This document shows, piece by piece, positions 34,229-43,849 of a DNA stretch of 64,000 bases; the stretch's first letter is position 1; each line of letters starts with the position of its first letter. The DNA is from Pseudomonas tensinigenes (lineage in GTDB: Bacteria > Pseudomonadota > Gammaproteobacteria > Pseudomonadales > Pseudomonadaceae): assembly GCF_014268445.2 (NCBI RefSeq), contig NZ_CP077089.1, forward strand, positions 3,961,501 to 4,025,500. Reading direction: 5' to 3'. The notes beneath the pieces are model-generated. The model worked only from the letters and a program-made list of their open reading frames with translations, made no database searches and was not told the DNA's origin. The position numbers and the translations under genes are program-made.

Positions 34229-36066
34229 GCATAGGCTCCCTGACTCAGATTGATGACATCGCGCTGGGTTTTCAGCAGTTCGACGCTGTCGTGGTGACAG
34301 AGAATTTCACTGCCGCCGTCAATGTTGCGACGCACAGGCGCGCTGCGATTGCACAGGCCATCGACCCGCACCGGACAGCGGTCGAGGAACGTACACAGTT
34401 CTGGTTCGTCGGATCTGGCCCCCACCGGCGGCAGTTCCCCACACGTCGTGCCGCAATTCTCCAGCCAGCCCTGGCGCAGTTCCGGGACAGAATGAATCAG
34501 CAAGTCGGTGTAGGGGTGAAACGGCGGCTGGGCAAATGCCTGACGCGTCCCAGCCTGAACTTTGTGGCCGCTGTACATCACCACAATGTCATCGCACAGC
34601 GCCCGCACGGTGGAGATGTCGTGACTGATAAACAGGTACGAAACGCCCAGCTCCTGACGCAGATCACGCAACAGTTCGAGAATCGCCGCACCCACCACCG
34701 TGTCCAGTGCCGAGGTCACTTCATCGCACAGGATCAAGTCCGGTTTTGCCGCCAGCGCACGTGCCAGGTTGACCCGTTGTTTTTGCCCGCCGGACAGTTC
34801 ATTCGGCCGACGTTCGGCCAGGGTTCGGGGCAAACGCACCAGATCGAGCAGTTCGCCGATTCGTTCGTGCAACGCCGCGCCCTTGAGGCCAAAATACATT
34901 TTCAGCGGCCGACCGAGGATGGTGCTGACACTGTGCATCGGGTTAAGCGCGGTATCGGCGTTTTGAAAGACCATCTGTATCCGTCGGAACTGCTCATCGG
35001 TGCGTTCGGACAGGCAGCCGCCGAGTGGCTGACCATCGAAGGTCAACCCGCCCAGCGCCGGACACAGCAACCCCGCCACCACCCGCGCCAGCGTCGACTT
35101 GCCGGAACCGGACTCACCGATCACGCCAATGGCCTGCCCGCGACGCACGGTCAGATCAATGTCTTCCAATACGCGGATCGCCGGCATGCCGTGCGTGTTC
35201 TTGTTGCCGTAGCCAGCGGTCAGGCCTTTGATGGTCAGCAGCGGTTGCTCTTCAGCAATGCCGCAGGGTGGCCGGATCGAGGTGTCCGGGCGCGCGGCGG
35301 CCAACAGGCTGCGGGTGTATTCATGGGCCGGCCCCTTCAACAACGGCGCGGTAGCGCTCTGTTCGAATATCCGGCCGCCATTGAGCACCACAATCTGGTC
35401 AGCCATTTGCGCCACCACCGCCAGATCGTGGGACACGTAGACAGCGGTCGCACCCCGTTCGCGAACCACCCGTTTGAAGGCACGCAACACGTCGATCTGG
35501 GTGGTCACATCGAGGGCGGTGGTCGGTTCATCGAGGACCACCAGCAACGGATCGCTGATCAGCGCCATCGCCGCCATCACCCGCTGCAATTGCCCGCCCG
35601 ACACCTGATGCGGATAACGTTGGCCAATGCGCTCAGGGTTCGGTAATGCGAGGTCGCGAAACAACGCGATGGCTTTGGCCTCGAGCACCGCACGGGTGCC
35701 CAAACCGTGAATCAATGCGCCCTCCACCACTTGATCTAGCAGTCTTTTTGCCGGATTGAACGCCGCCGCCGCGCTTTGCGCGATGTACGACACACGGTTG
35801 CCGCGCAGTTTTTGCAGTTCTTTTTCGCTGAGGGCCAGCATGTCGTGCTCACCGACCTGCACCACTCCGCCGGACAACCGGCAGCCACGCCGGGCGTACC
35901 CGAGCAAGGCCAGGGCGATGGTGGTTTTGCCCGACCCGGACTCACCGATCAGCGCCAATACTTCGCCTTTTTCCAGGGCGAAACTCACGCCTTTGACGAT
36001 TTCGCTTTCACCGCGCTCGCCACACGCGACCACCCGCAAGTCTTCGACTCGAATCAATTGGCTCAT
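34225..36066 (-). CDS. dipeptide/oligopeptide-type ABC transporter ATPase, fused two-domain
   Basis: 613 residues with two nucleotide-binding domains: Walker A GESGSGKTT and GESGSGKST, ABC signatures VSGGQLQR and LSGGQKQR, Walker B VLDEPTT and LCDEVTS, each followed by an SHD. It is a DppD-DppF-type fusion, energising the importer whose permeases are the next two genes. It is separated from the DppC-like gene by 1 bp. Confidence 0.92.
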   Translation of the reverse strand: MSQLIRVEDLRVVACGERGESEIVKGVSFALEKGEVLALIGESGSGKTTIALALLGYARRGCRLSGGVVQVGEHDMLALSEKELQKLRGNRVSYIAQSAAAAFNPAKRLLDQVVEGALIHGLGTRAVLEAKAIALFRDLALPNPERIGQRYPHQVSGGQLQRVMAAMALISDPLLVVLDEPTTALDVTTQIDVLRAFKRVVRERGATAVYVSHDLAVVAQMADQIVVLNGGRIFEQSATAPLLKGPAHEYTRSLLAAARPDTSIRPPCGIAEEQPLLTIKGLTAGYGNKNTHGMPAIRVLEDIDLTVRRGQAIGVIGESGSGKSTLARVVAGLLCPALGGLTFDGQPLGGCLSERTDEQFRRIQMVFQNADTALNPMHSVSTILGRPLKMYFGLKGAALHERIGELLDLVRLPRTLAERRPNELSGGQKQRVNLARALAAKPDLILCDEVTSALDTVVGAAILELLRDLRQELGVSYLFISHDISTVRALCDDIVVMYSGHKVQAGTRQAFAQPPFHPYTDLLIHSVPELRQGWLENCGTTCGELPPVGARSDEPELCTFLDRCPVRVDGLCNRSAPVRRNIDGGSEILCHHDSVELLKTQRDVINLSQGAYA

Positions 36067-36067
36067 T

Positions 36068-36943
36068 TCAATGACCTCCCGAACGGCGACTGCGGCGAGA
36101 CGACAGTCTGTCGATAAACAGATTCACGCCAATGGTCAGGGTGCCGATTGCCAGTGCCGGAATGACGATGGCCGGGGCGCCCTGATTGAGTCCGCCGATA
36201 TTTTCGCGCACCAGCGAACCAAGGTCGGCGTCGGGTGGTTGCACGCCCAGACCAAGGAAGCTCATGCCACTGAGCAGCAACACAATAAAGCCGAACCGCA
36301 GGCCCAGATCGGTCAGCACCGGGTTGAGCATGTTCGGCAGGATTTCCACACAGGCAATGTACAGGCGCCGTTCGCCACGGGTACGCGCCACTTGCACGTA
36401 CTCCAAAGCCTCGATGTTCACTGCCATGCTGCGGGCAATGCGAAAGGCCCCGGGAGCGAAGCTCAGCACGGCGGTGCATACCAGCAACATCACCGACGAA
36501 CCAAACGCCGAGACCATGATCAGCGCGAGCATCTTGCTCGGGATCGAGATGAACGCGTCCATCAGGCGACTGATCACTTCGTCCAGCCATTTTGGCGACA
36601 CCACAGACAGCAGCGCGCAACTGGTGCCCAGGCCACTGGCCAATATCGCCGCAATCAACGCCAGGCCCACCGTGAAGCGGGCGCCGACGAGCACGCGGCT
36701 GAGCATGTCACGGCCCAGATAATCAGTGCCGAACGGGTACAGGGCACTGATGCTGTCAAAGACATTGTCCGACACCACTTCGCCCACCGGATGGGGTGCC
36801 AGCCACGGGCCGAACATTGCCACCAGCAACCACAGAAGGCACATCGCAGCACCGATCAGACCCAGCCAGGCCGGGCCATGGGACACCTTGCCCACCGACA
36901 GGTCGGGCGCTGAAGGCGTCGATTTCACAATGAGATTGTTCAT
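36068..36943 (-). CDS. ABC permease, DppC/OppC type
   Basis: 291 residues with about six membrane spans and the permease motif region EALEYVQVARTRGERRLYI. A short extra N-terminal segment is typical of DppC. ATG at 36943 overlaps the stop of the DppB-like gene by 4 bp. A run of TDYLGRDMLSRVL is also characteristic. Confidence 0.9.
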   Translation of the reverse strand: MNNLIVKSTPSAPDLSVGKVSHGPAWLGLIGAAMCLLWLLVAMFGPWLAPHPVGEVVSDNVFDSISALYPFGTDYLGRDMLSRVLVGARFTVGLALIAAILASGLGTSCALLSVVSPKWLDEVISRLMDAFISIPSKMLALIMVSAFGSSVMLLVCTAVLSFAPGAFRIARSMAVNIEALEYVQVARTRGERRLYIACVEILPNMLNPVLTDLGLRFGFIVLLLSGMSFLGLGVQPPDADLGSLVRENIGGLNQGAPAIVIPALAIGTLTIGVNLFIDRLSSRRSRRSGGH

Positions 36944-37896
36944 TGGTTTCTCAGCCTCGGGTTGGACAAAATGGCGCACAGGTCGGCGAGCAGCACCAGC
37001 CCCAGGTACGCTGTACAGAACAACATGGTGCAGGCCTGAACCAGTGCCATGTCACGGTTGGTCACGGCATCGACCATCAGGCTGGCGATACCGGGATAGT
37101 TGAAGATGGTCTCGACGATGACCACCCCGCCCAGCAGGTAGGAAAGGCTCAGGGCGATGGCGTTGGCAATCGGCCCGATCGCGTTGGGCAAGGCGTGCCG
37201 CAGTACGATACGGATCGGGCTGACCCCTTTGAGCCGAGCCATTTCCACGTAAGGACTGTCGAGTTGATCGATCACCGCTGCGCGGGTCATGCGGGCCATT
37301 TGCGCGACGATCACGCAACACAGGGTCATCACCGGTAAAGCGTAAGTGCGCATGAATTGCCACGGTGAAGTGATGTCGCTGGCATAGGACAGCGCCGATA
37401 ACCAACCCAGGTTTACCGCGAAGATCAGCACCGCCAGGGTCGCCACCAGAAACTCCGGAACGGCGACCATGGCCAGGGTGAAAAAGCTCAGCAGGCTGTC
37501 GAGTCGCCCGCCCCTTCCCATCGCCGAACCGATGCCCAGAATCAGCGCCACCGGTACCGAAACCAATGCAGTAGCGCCGGCCAGCATCAAGGTGTTGGGG
37601 ACGCGCCCGGCCATCAGCTCACCCACCGGCATGGCGTTGGAAACCGACAGGCCCATGTCGCCACTGAGCAAGTTCATCAGCCAGTGCAAGTAGCGCAACA
37701 CGCCGGGCTGATCGAGGCCCAGTTTCAGGCGCAACGCCGCGACCTGCTCCGGCGTGGCGAACTGCCCAAGCGATTGTTGCGCGGCGTCGCCCGGCAATAC
37801 CGCCGTGATCGCGAACACGACCATGGACACAATCAACAACGTCACGATCGCGGCGCCCATGCGCCGGCCGATCAACCACAAGGTGTTGCTGTTCAT
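36940..37896 (-). CDS. ABC permease, DppB/OppB type
   Basis: 318 residues, six membrane spans, with PGDAAQQSLG after the first span and YVEMARLKGVSPIRIVLRHA, the usual DppB permease contact loop. ATG at 37896 follows GGAGG. Forms the channel with the DppC-like protein. The substrate-binding protein gene is 45 bp upstream. Confidence 0.9.
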   Translation of the reverse strand: MNSNTLWLIGRRMGAAIVTLLIVSMVVFAITAVLPGDAAQQSLGQFATPEQVAALRLKLGLDQPGVLRYLHWLMNLLSGDMGLSVSNAMPVGELMAGRVPNTLMLAGATALVSVPVALILGIGSAMGRGGRLDSLLSFFTLAMVAVPEFLVATLAVLIFAVNLGWLSALSYASDITSPWQFMRTYALPVMTLCCVIVAQMARMTRAAVIDQLDSPYVEMARLKGVSPIRIVLRHALPNAIGPIANAIALSLSYLLGGVVIVETIFNYPGIASLMVDAVTNRDMALVQACTMLFCTAYLGLVLLADLCAILSNPRLRNQ

Positions 37897-37941
37897 CGCC
37901 TGTCCTCCTGCACTGTTACTGCCGCTCAAACCGACGGCTTA

Positions 37942-39579
37942 TCAAGCGTCCAGCCAGACCTGCTCGGCGAACATGTAACCCATGAAGCCGCCCAGCGGAT
38001 TGCTGCTGTAGCCTTTGATGCGCTGGTCAACGCCATCGATGTTGCTGATGAACACCGGCACGCCGATGCCGCTGTGGTCGTGCACCAGCGATTGCATATC
38101 GGCGTACATCTTGCTGCGCTTGGCGTCGTCGGTTTCGGCGCGGGCGAGCATCAGCAGTTGGTCGAACTGATCGTTCTGCCAACCGGACTCGTTCCACGGC
38201 GCTTTCGACTGGAAGAACTGCGAGAACATCACGTCGGCGTTCGGCCGCGGGTTGATGTTGCCGAAGCTCAGCGGGTGCTTCATCCAGTGGTTGGACCAAT
38301 AGCCGTCGCTCGGCAGACGGTTGACGTCGAGTTTCAGCCCGGCCTGTTTCGCCGATTGCTGCAACAGCACCGCGATATCCACTGAACCGGTGGCGGCCGG
38401 CGATGCGACCAGCGGCATGCTGATGTTTTCCATCCCGGCTTTCTTCAGCAGGAACCGGGCTTTTTCCGGGTCATAGACGGTTTGTGGCAGGTCGGCGTTG
38501 TAATAGCGCGAACCCGGCGCAATCGGATGGTCGTTGCCGACCACGGCAAAGCCACGGAACACCGCCGATTTGACCTGCTCGCGGTCGAGCAGATACTTCA
38601 TCGCCTGGGTGAATTCGGCGCTTTTGCCGGGCATCTGATCCTGACGAATGATCAAATCAGTGTAGTTGCCCGACGGCGCATCAACGACCCGATGCTTGGC
38701 ACTGGCCTTGATCCGGGTGGTAGAACGCGGATTGACCTCATTGATCATGTGTACGTCGCCGGAAAGCAGCGCGTTGACCCGCGACGGTTCGTCACCAATG
38801 GCGATGAACTCGATTTCGTCGAGGTACGGCAGGCCTGGTTTCCAGTAACCGGTGTTGCGCGCAGCCACCGAACGCACGCCCGGTTTGAATTCCTTGACCT
38901 TGAACGGCCCGGTGCCGATGCCCTGATTGAAGTCGGTGGTGCCTTCGGGAACGATCAGCAGGTGCGACACCGCGAGAATCGACGGCAGCTCTGCGTTGGG
39001 GGCGCTCAGGCGGATCTGTACTTCGTTGGTGCCGGTAGCCTTGATCTCGACGAACTGCTCCATCAGCGGCATGACTTTCGAACCGGTGAGCGGGTCCTTG
39101 TGTCGCGACAACGAAAACACCACGTCGGCGGCGCTCAGGGTCTTGCCGTTGTGGAAGGTCACGTCTTTGCGCAGGGTGATGGTCCACACGGTGGCGTCGG
39201 TGTTGTCGATGCGCTCGGCCAGTTCCAGTTGCGGCACCAGATGCGAGTCGAATCGGGTCAGGCCGTTGTAGAACATGTAGTGGCGCACATAATCGGTGGA
39301 CAACGCGCCTTTGGCCGGGTCGAGGGTGTCCGCCGTGGAACTGGACATCCCGGCGACACGAATGCGCCCGCCCGGTTTGCCTTTGCCCGGTGTTGCCGCT
39401 TCATCGGCGAACAGCTTGCCGGCAGCGCCAAACAGGCTGCCGGCGCCCGCCGCGGCGACCCCCGCGACACCGAGCATTTGCAGGGCATGACGGCGTGACA
39501 TGCCACGATTGAGGCCCTCGAAAACCCGCAGGCTTTCTTCGCCGGAGATCAGGGGTGAGTCGTTCTTGTTGTCAGTCAT
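37942..39579 (-). CDS. ABC substrate-binding protein, family 5, Tat-exported
   Basis: 545 residues. The twin-arginine signal SRRHALQMLGVAGVAAAGAG lies near residues 28-47. The family 5 pattern DTLDPAKG, DVVFSLSRHKDP and IGTGPFKVKEFKPG follows. A Tat signal is known for some of these, and means it folds before export. ATG at 39579 has AGGTAG upstream. It supplies the ABC importer; ligand unknown, larger than a single amino acid is typical. Confidence 0.9.
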   Translation of the reverse strand: MTDNKNDSPLISGEESLRVFEGLNRGMSRRHALQMLGVAGVAAAGAGSLFGAAGKLFADEAATPGKGKPGGRIRVAGMSSSTADTLDPAKGALSTDYVRHYMFYNGLTRFDSHLVPQLELAERIDNTDATVWTITLRKDVTFHNGKTLSAADVVFSLSRHKDPLTGSKVMPLMEQFVEIKATGTNEVQIRLSAPNAELPSILAVSHLLIVPEGTTDFNQGIGTGPFKVKEFKPGVRSVAARNTGYWKPGLPYLDEIEFIAIGDEPSRVNALLSGDVHMINEVNPRSTTRIKASAKHRVVDAPSGNYTDLIIRQDQMPGKSAEFTQAMKYLLDREQVKSAVFRGFAVVGNDHPIAPGSRYYNADLPQTVYDPEKARFLLKKAGMENISMPLVASPAATGSVDIAVLLQQSAKQAGLKLDVNRLPSDGYWSNHWMKHPLSFGNINPRPNADVMFSQFFQSKAPWNESGWQNDQFDQLLMLARAETDDAKRSKMYADMQSLVHDHSGIGVPVFISNIDGVDQRIKGYSSNPLGGFMGYMFAEQVWLDA

Positions 39580-39672
39580 ATCAGTGCTACCTGTCGAAGA
39601 TGAGAAGGCTCGAGTGTTCCGGTTGACCGGAACGTCCTGAAACGCAAACGACGGTGACGCCACAACAGCAAC

Positions 39673-40947
39673 TCAATGCAGATAATCCTGAAAGCGGTAA
39701 TACGCGCCCACGAACGGCAAAAACCAAGGCTTGCCGAAATGCCCGGGGATGGCTGGCCATTCAAGTTCGCGCCACGGATTGGCCTCGACGTTACCCGCCA
39801 TCACCTCGGCCATGACCTGGCCCATGTGTACCGACATCTGTACACCGTGGCCGCTGTAACCCATGGAGTGAAAAACCCCGCCATGCTGACCGGCCCGAGG
39901 TAGCCGATCGGAGGTCATGTCGACCAGTCCGCCCCAGCAGTAGTCGATCTTCACCTCGGCCAATTGCGGGAACATCTGCACCATGGCGGCTTGCAGAACC
40001 TTGCCGCTCTTGACGTCGTTGACGCTGTCGGACATGGCGAACCGCGCGCGGCCGCCAAACAGCAAACGGTTGTCCGGGGTCAGGCGAAAGTAGTTACCGA
40101 TCATGCGGCTGGTGACATAGGCGCGACGACACGGCAGCAATTGTTCGATCAACGCGTCTGGCAATACCTCGGTAGCGATGACGAAACTGCCGACCGGAAC
40201 GATGCGCCGCCGATACCAGCTCAAGCCGCCGTGTTGACAGGCGCCAGTGGCGAGCAGCACCTGCCCGGCGTGCAGCGAACCCTTGCTGGTATTGACCTGA
40301 TAGCCGCCGGCCTTGGCCTTCCAATCCAGCACCGAAGTGCCTTGATGGATCAGAGCACCGTGCCGCGCCGCCGCTTCGGCCAAGCCGACGCCGAAGCGGC
40401 CGACGTGCATTTGCACGCCGTTGCGTTGCAGCAGAGCGCCGTGAAACTGTGCCGAATTCACTTCAGCGCGAGTCTGCTCGGCGGACAACAACTCGACATC
40501 GGCATCGACCTCACGACGAATCAGCTCACAAGTGCGCGCCAGGCCTTCGTAGTGCATGGGTTTGGCGGCCAGTTTCAGCTTGCCGTTGCGGATCAGGTCG
40601 CAGGCGATCTGCTCCTGCTCCACCAGCGAAACAACACTTTGCACTGCTCGCTCATACGCCTGGTAATAGGTGCGCGCCCTGTCCGCACCGAGGCTGGCAC
40701 TGAGGCCGGCGTAATCCTGGGCCACTCCGGTGTTGCATTGCCCACCGTTACGCCCCGAAGCTTCGCCGATCACTCGCCCGGCTTCGAGCACCACCACACT
40801 GGCACCCTTGAGCGCCAAGGCGCGGGCCGCCGCCAACCCGGTGAAACCACCCCCCACGACGGCCACATCGACCTGCGCGGGCAATGCGCCGAGTTGCCCA
40901 CCGGTGAAGGCCGGCGCGGTGTCGAGCCAGTAGGATTCACTGCCCAT
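39673..40947 (-). CDS. FAD-dependent oxidoreductase, PuuB/gamma-glutamylputrescine oxidase type
   Basis: 424 residues of the DAO family, beginning MGSESYWLDTAP. FAD motif VVGGGFTGLAAARALALKG; RNGGQCNTG is the PuuB-like flavin region; GYSGHGVQMSV closes the active site. It should oxidise a secondary or primary amine to an aldehyde and releases H2O2 or reduces a quinone. It lies 94 bp upstream of the importer's binding-protein gene on the same strand. Confidence 0.85.
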   Translation of the reverse strand: MGSESYWLDTAPAFTGGQLGALPAQVDVAVVGGGFTGLAAARALALKGASVVVLEAGRVIGEASGRNGGQCNTGVAQDYAGLSASLGADRARTYYQAYERAVQSVVSLVEQEQIACDLIRNGKLKLAAKPMHYEGLARTCELIRREVDADVELLSAEQTRAEVNSAQFHGALLQRNGVQMHVGRFGVGLAEAAARHGALIHQGTSVLDWKAKAGGYQVNTSKGSLHAGQVLLATGACQHGGLSWYRRRIVPVGSFVIATEVLPDALIEQLLPCRRAYVTSRMIGNYFRLTPDNRLLFGGRARFAMSDSVNDVKSGKVLQAAMVQMFPQLAEVKIDYCWGGLVDMTSDRLPRAGQHGGVFHSMGYSGHGVQMSVHMGQVMAEVMAGNVEANPWRELEWPAIPGHFGKPWFLPFVGAYYRFQDYLH

Positions 40948-40991
40948 GTCTGATTCGCCTATGCCAGAAAAAATGCCGATGCCGATGCAAC

Positions 40992-41660
40992 TCAGAGACC
41001 GACCAGCGCCGGCAGCCCGCCGATGTCAGTGATCTGCTGATAGCCGTAAAACGCATTGCCCGGGACTTCGTGACCGCGGGCGACGAAGGCCTTGTTCTTG
41101 ATCTTCATGTCGTGTGCCGGCATCAAGTCATAACGGAAGCTGGAGGACACATGCAAGATGTCTTCCGGGCCGCAGCCAAGGTTGTCGAGCATGAACTCGA
41201 ACGCCGCCAGGCGTGGCTTGTAGGCTTGTGCCTGCTCAGCGGTGAAGACCTTGTGAAACGGCGCGCCGAGTTTGTCGACGTTGGACATGATCTGACTGTC
41301 GCTGGCGTTGGAAAAAATCACCAGCGGGATCTTGTCGGCAATTTTCGACAGGCCGGCCGGCACATCCGCGTGTGGGCCCCAGGTTGGCACAGCGTCGTAG
41401 TACAGCTGACCTTCGTCGCGGTACTCGACGCCCCAACGCTTGCAGGTACGCGCCAGTGCTGTCTTGAGAATCTCGTCGTAAGGCATCCAGTCGCCCATGA
41501 CCTGATCCAGGCGATAAGCCGAGAAATCCTTGACGAACTGGTCCATCTGCTCCGCTGGCACGCGATCGGCGAAGAGTTCGCGCGTCATGGTGCCCATGTG
41601 GAAATTGGTCAGCGTACCGTAGCAGTCGAACGTAATGAATTTGGGACGAAGAAAGCTCAT
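40992..41660 (-). CDS. haloacid dehalogenase type II-like protein
   Basis: 222 residues. Nucleophile Asp12 in FDCYGTL, FSNASDSQ, Lys in AYKPRLAAFE and a SSSFRYDLMPAHD motif match L-2-haloacid dehalogenases. Whether it truly removes halogen is not known; the enzyme family has phosphatase and other members. Its gene is 44 bp upstream of the PuuB-like gene, on the same strand. Confidence 0.85.
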   Translation of the reverse strand: MSFLRPKFITFDCYGTLTNFHMGTMTRELFADRVPAEQMDQFVKDFSAYRLDQVMGDWMPYDEILKTALARTCKRWGVEYRDEGQLYYDAVPTWGPHADVPAGLSKIADKIPLVIFSNASDSQIMSNVDKLGAPFHKVFTAEQAQAYKPRLAAFEFMLDNLGCGPEDILHVSSSFRYDLMPAHDMKIKNKAFVARGHEVPGNAFYGYQQITDIGGLPALVGL

Positions 41661-41956
41661 TGGGTGCGATCCTGAAGTTCGTTGAGGTCATGGCGCGGCC
41701 AGCATTCGCTTGATTGGCAAGCGGTGATGCAACGCTGCAGCACACCGTCATTACAACACTGTGAATTCAGCAGATGGCGTTAAAAGCGACCTCTGCTCGA
41801 TACAAACCACCGTTTTGGCCACCTGCCTCAGCAGACTTTGCGGCTCGCTCCAGCGTTGGGCAAACCCTGTATTTGTGCGCCCTTATGGACCTCCTTTGGC
41901 TGTTTGCGCGCTGGTTTTGCGGCATTCACCGCAGAAACTGCGCCGCGCAAAACGAA

Positions 41957-41986
41957 AACGGGCGCGCCCCTAAGGACGCGCCCGTT
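41957..41986 (-). terminator. intrinsic terminator for the aldehyde dehydrogenase gene
   Basis: AACGGGCGCG (41957-41966) and CGCGCCCGTT (41977-41986) form a perfect 10-bp stem. On the minus strand it is followed by TTTTCGTTTT, fitting termination of the leftward transcript that stops at 42135. Confidence 0.8.
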
Positions 41987-42030
41987 TGGCGGCTGATGCA
42001 AGCGTTACTGATGCCACTGGATGACCCGAT

Positions 42031-42121
42031 CTCTGCGAGCGCGAACCTGCTCGCAAAGCGCTGTGTCAGGCAACATCAATGTCGCCTCAGACGCCCTCTT
42101 CGCGAGCAAACTCGCTCCCAC
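42031..42121. repeat. REPIN (paired REP sequences)
   Basis: CTCTGCGAGCGCGAACCTGC (42031-42050) and TTCGCGAGCAAACTCGCTCC (42099-42118) are diverged REP cores in opposite orientation about 50 bp apart. Confidence 0.7.
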
Positions 42122-42134
42122 GGTTTGATCGGCA

Positions 42135-43607
42135 TTACTGAACAATATCGATCAGCACACTCTTGAAGCGCAGATTGGCCTCGAACGCCTCGCGCCCCAG
42201 GTCCTTGCCGATACCGGAACGTTTATAGCCACCGGTGGGCAGGATGTAATCGTTACTGCGCCCGTAACGGTTGACCCACACCGTCCCCGCCTCCAGTTTG
42301 CGCACCAGGCGCAAGGCGCGATTGATATCGGCGGTGTGTACGCCCGCGGCCAGACCGTAAGTGGCGTGCGCAGCCAGACTGAGTGCCTGCTCCTCGTCAT
42401 CGAACGCCTGCACCGTCAGCACTGGCCCGAAGATCTCTTCGCAGACCGCCGGATTCTGATTGTCGACCCCGGTCAGCAACGTCGGTTGATAGTAAGCACC
42501 GCCCATCTCTTCAAACAGCCCGCCGCCGGTCAACACCTCAGCCCCGGCCTGGCGCGAGCGCTGGACGATGCCATCAATACGACTGGCCTGCAGCCGCGAA
42601 ATGATCGGTGACAGCGTGCTTTGCGACGACCAGGTAGGGCCGGGACGCAGCGTCTCGAAATAAGCCTGCAAGTGCGCCAGGAAGGGTTCCATGATCGAGC
42701 GCTCAATCAACAGCCGTGAGCCGGAGACGCACACCTGGCCAGCGTTACCGGTAATTGCCAAGGCCACGGTGCGCGCGGTTTTGGCAATGTCGGGGATATC
42801 GGCGAAGACCAATTGTGGACTTTTGCCACCGAGCTCCAGTGTGACCGGTTTGGGCCCGACCAGCGCGCACGTCGACATGATGCTCGAACCGGTTGCCGTG
42901 GAGCCGGTGAACGTCACTTTACCCACACGCGGATGTCGGCACAGTGCGTCGCCCGTCACACGGCCATCCCCCTGCACGACGTTGAAGATGCCGGCCGGCA
43001 GCCCCGCGAGCAACGCCAGTTCAGCAAAGCGCAGACTGGAGAACGGCGTCAGCTCTGAAGGTTTGAGCACCACGGCATTGCCCGCAGCCAAGGCTGGCGC
43101 GACCTTCCAGGACGCCATGCTCAGCGGAAAATTCCATGGCGCAATGGCGGCGATCACCCCATAGGGTTCAGCAATCTGCATGCCCAGGCGATCAGTCTGG
43201 GTGGCGGCGACCTGACCGCCATGCTTGTCCGCCAGTTCGGCAAAAAAACGAATGCCTTCGGCCACATAGGGAATATCCCAGGCGATCACATCTTTGTGCG
43301 GGCGGGTTGAGCCGACGGCTTCCAGAGGCGCAAGAATCTCCGCGTCCGCCTCAATCAGATCGGCCCAGCGCCGCATCACCCGCGCCCGCTCGCGCGGTGG
43401 ACGGCTGGCCCAGTCGCTGCGATTGAAGGCCTGCCAGGCATTATTGACGGCTTCGTCCACCAGGTCGGCATCCGCCACCGGTAGTTCGGCATAGACCTGG
43501 CCGTCGGAGGGGCGAACCACTTCCAGCCCTGAATGCGCATCGCGGTATTGACCGTCAATGAAGTGGGCGCTGCGAACAGCGATAAGGCGGGGATCGAAGC
43601 TATTCAT
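42135..43607 (-). CDS. aldehyde dehydrogenase, PuuC/betaine-aldehyde type
   Basis: 490 residues. Asn in PWNFPLSM, Glu in LELGGKSP, catalytic Cys in GNAGQVCVSG. The family includes gamma-glutamyl-gamma-aminobutyraldehyde and betaine aldehyde enzymes. With the PuuB-like oxidase nearby it may oxidise the aldehyde that enzyme forms. ATG at 43607 is preceded by GGAG. It is divergent from the acetyltransferase gene across 242 bp. Confidence 0.88.
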   Translation of the reverse strand: MNSFDPRLIAVRSAHFIDGQYRDAHSGLEVVRPSDGQVYAELPVADADLVDEAVNNAWQAFNRSDWASRPPRERARVMRRWADLIEADAEILAPLEAVGSTRPHKDVIAWDIPYVAEGIRFFAELADKHGGQVAATQTDRLGMQIAEPYGVIAAIAPWNFPLSMASWKVAPALAAGNAVVLKPSELTPFSSLRFAELALLAGLPAGIFNVVQGDGRVTGDALCRHPRVGKVTFTGSTATGSSIMSTCALVGPKPVTLELGGKSPQLVFADIPDIAKTARTVALAITGNAGQVCVSGSRLLIERSIMEPFLAHLQAYFETLRPGPTWSSQSTLSPIISRLQASRIDGIVQRSRQAGAEVLTGGGLFEEMGGAYYQPTLLTGVDNQNPAVCEEIFGPVLTVQAFDDEEQALSLAAHATYGLAAGVHTADINRALRLVRKLEAGTVWVNRYGRSNDYILPTGGYKRSGIGKDLGREAFEANLRFKSVLIDIVQ

Positions 43608-43849
43608 GGAGCACTCCAGAAGAGGGGCCGGCGAGTCATTACTCAGGCCTCCATCGTAGAAAAAAAGCCCAAGCATTTGCTGCCGACCTTGCCGTGCAAA
43701 TAAGTAGTAAGTGTGGTCTTGCGGGCATCGTCTCGCCGAATCTGCCGAATGCGCGATCGCCCCTTGTCAGCGCTTCACCCAGATGGGATACAGGCACCAT
43801 CGCGCCGCAAAACCGGGCGCTCGCGCACATTGTTCAACGGAGACTCGCC

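Larger units (their letters stand above)
41661..42134. other. gene-free interval with terminator and REPIN
   Basis: 474 bp between two minus-strand genes. Contains a strong terminator at 41957-41986 and a REPIN at 42031-42121. Open frames here are short and have no ribosome sites. The left third should carry the promoter of the dehalogenase-like gene. Confidence 0.75.

Noticed and set aside
41957..41986. Terminator read as plus-strand end of the gap
   Set aside because: The T-run is better on the minus strand, and the only gene ending here is the minus-strand aldehyde dehydrogenase.
41761..42166. Short plus-strand frames in the 41.7-42.1 kb gap
   Set aside because: They run through the terminator and REPIN sequences and have no ribosome sites.
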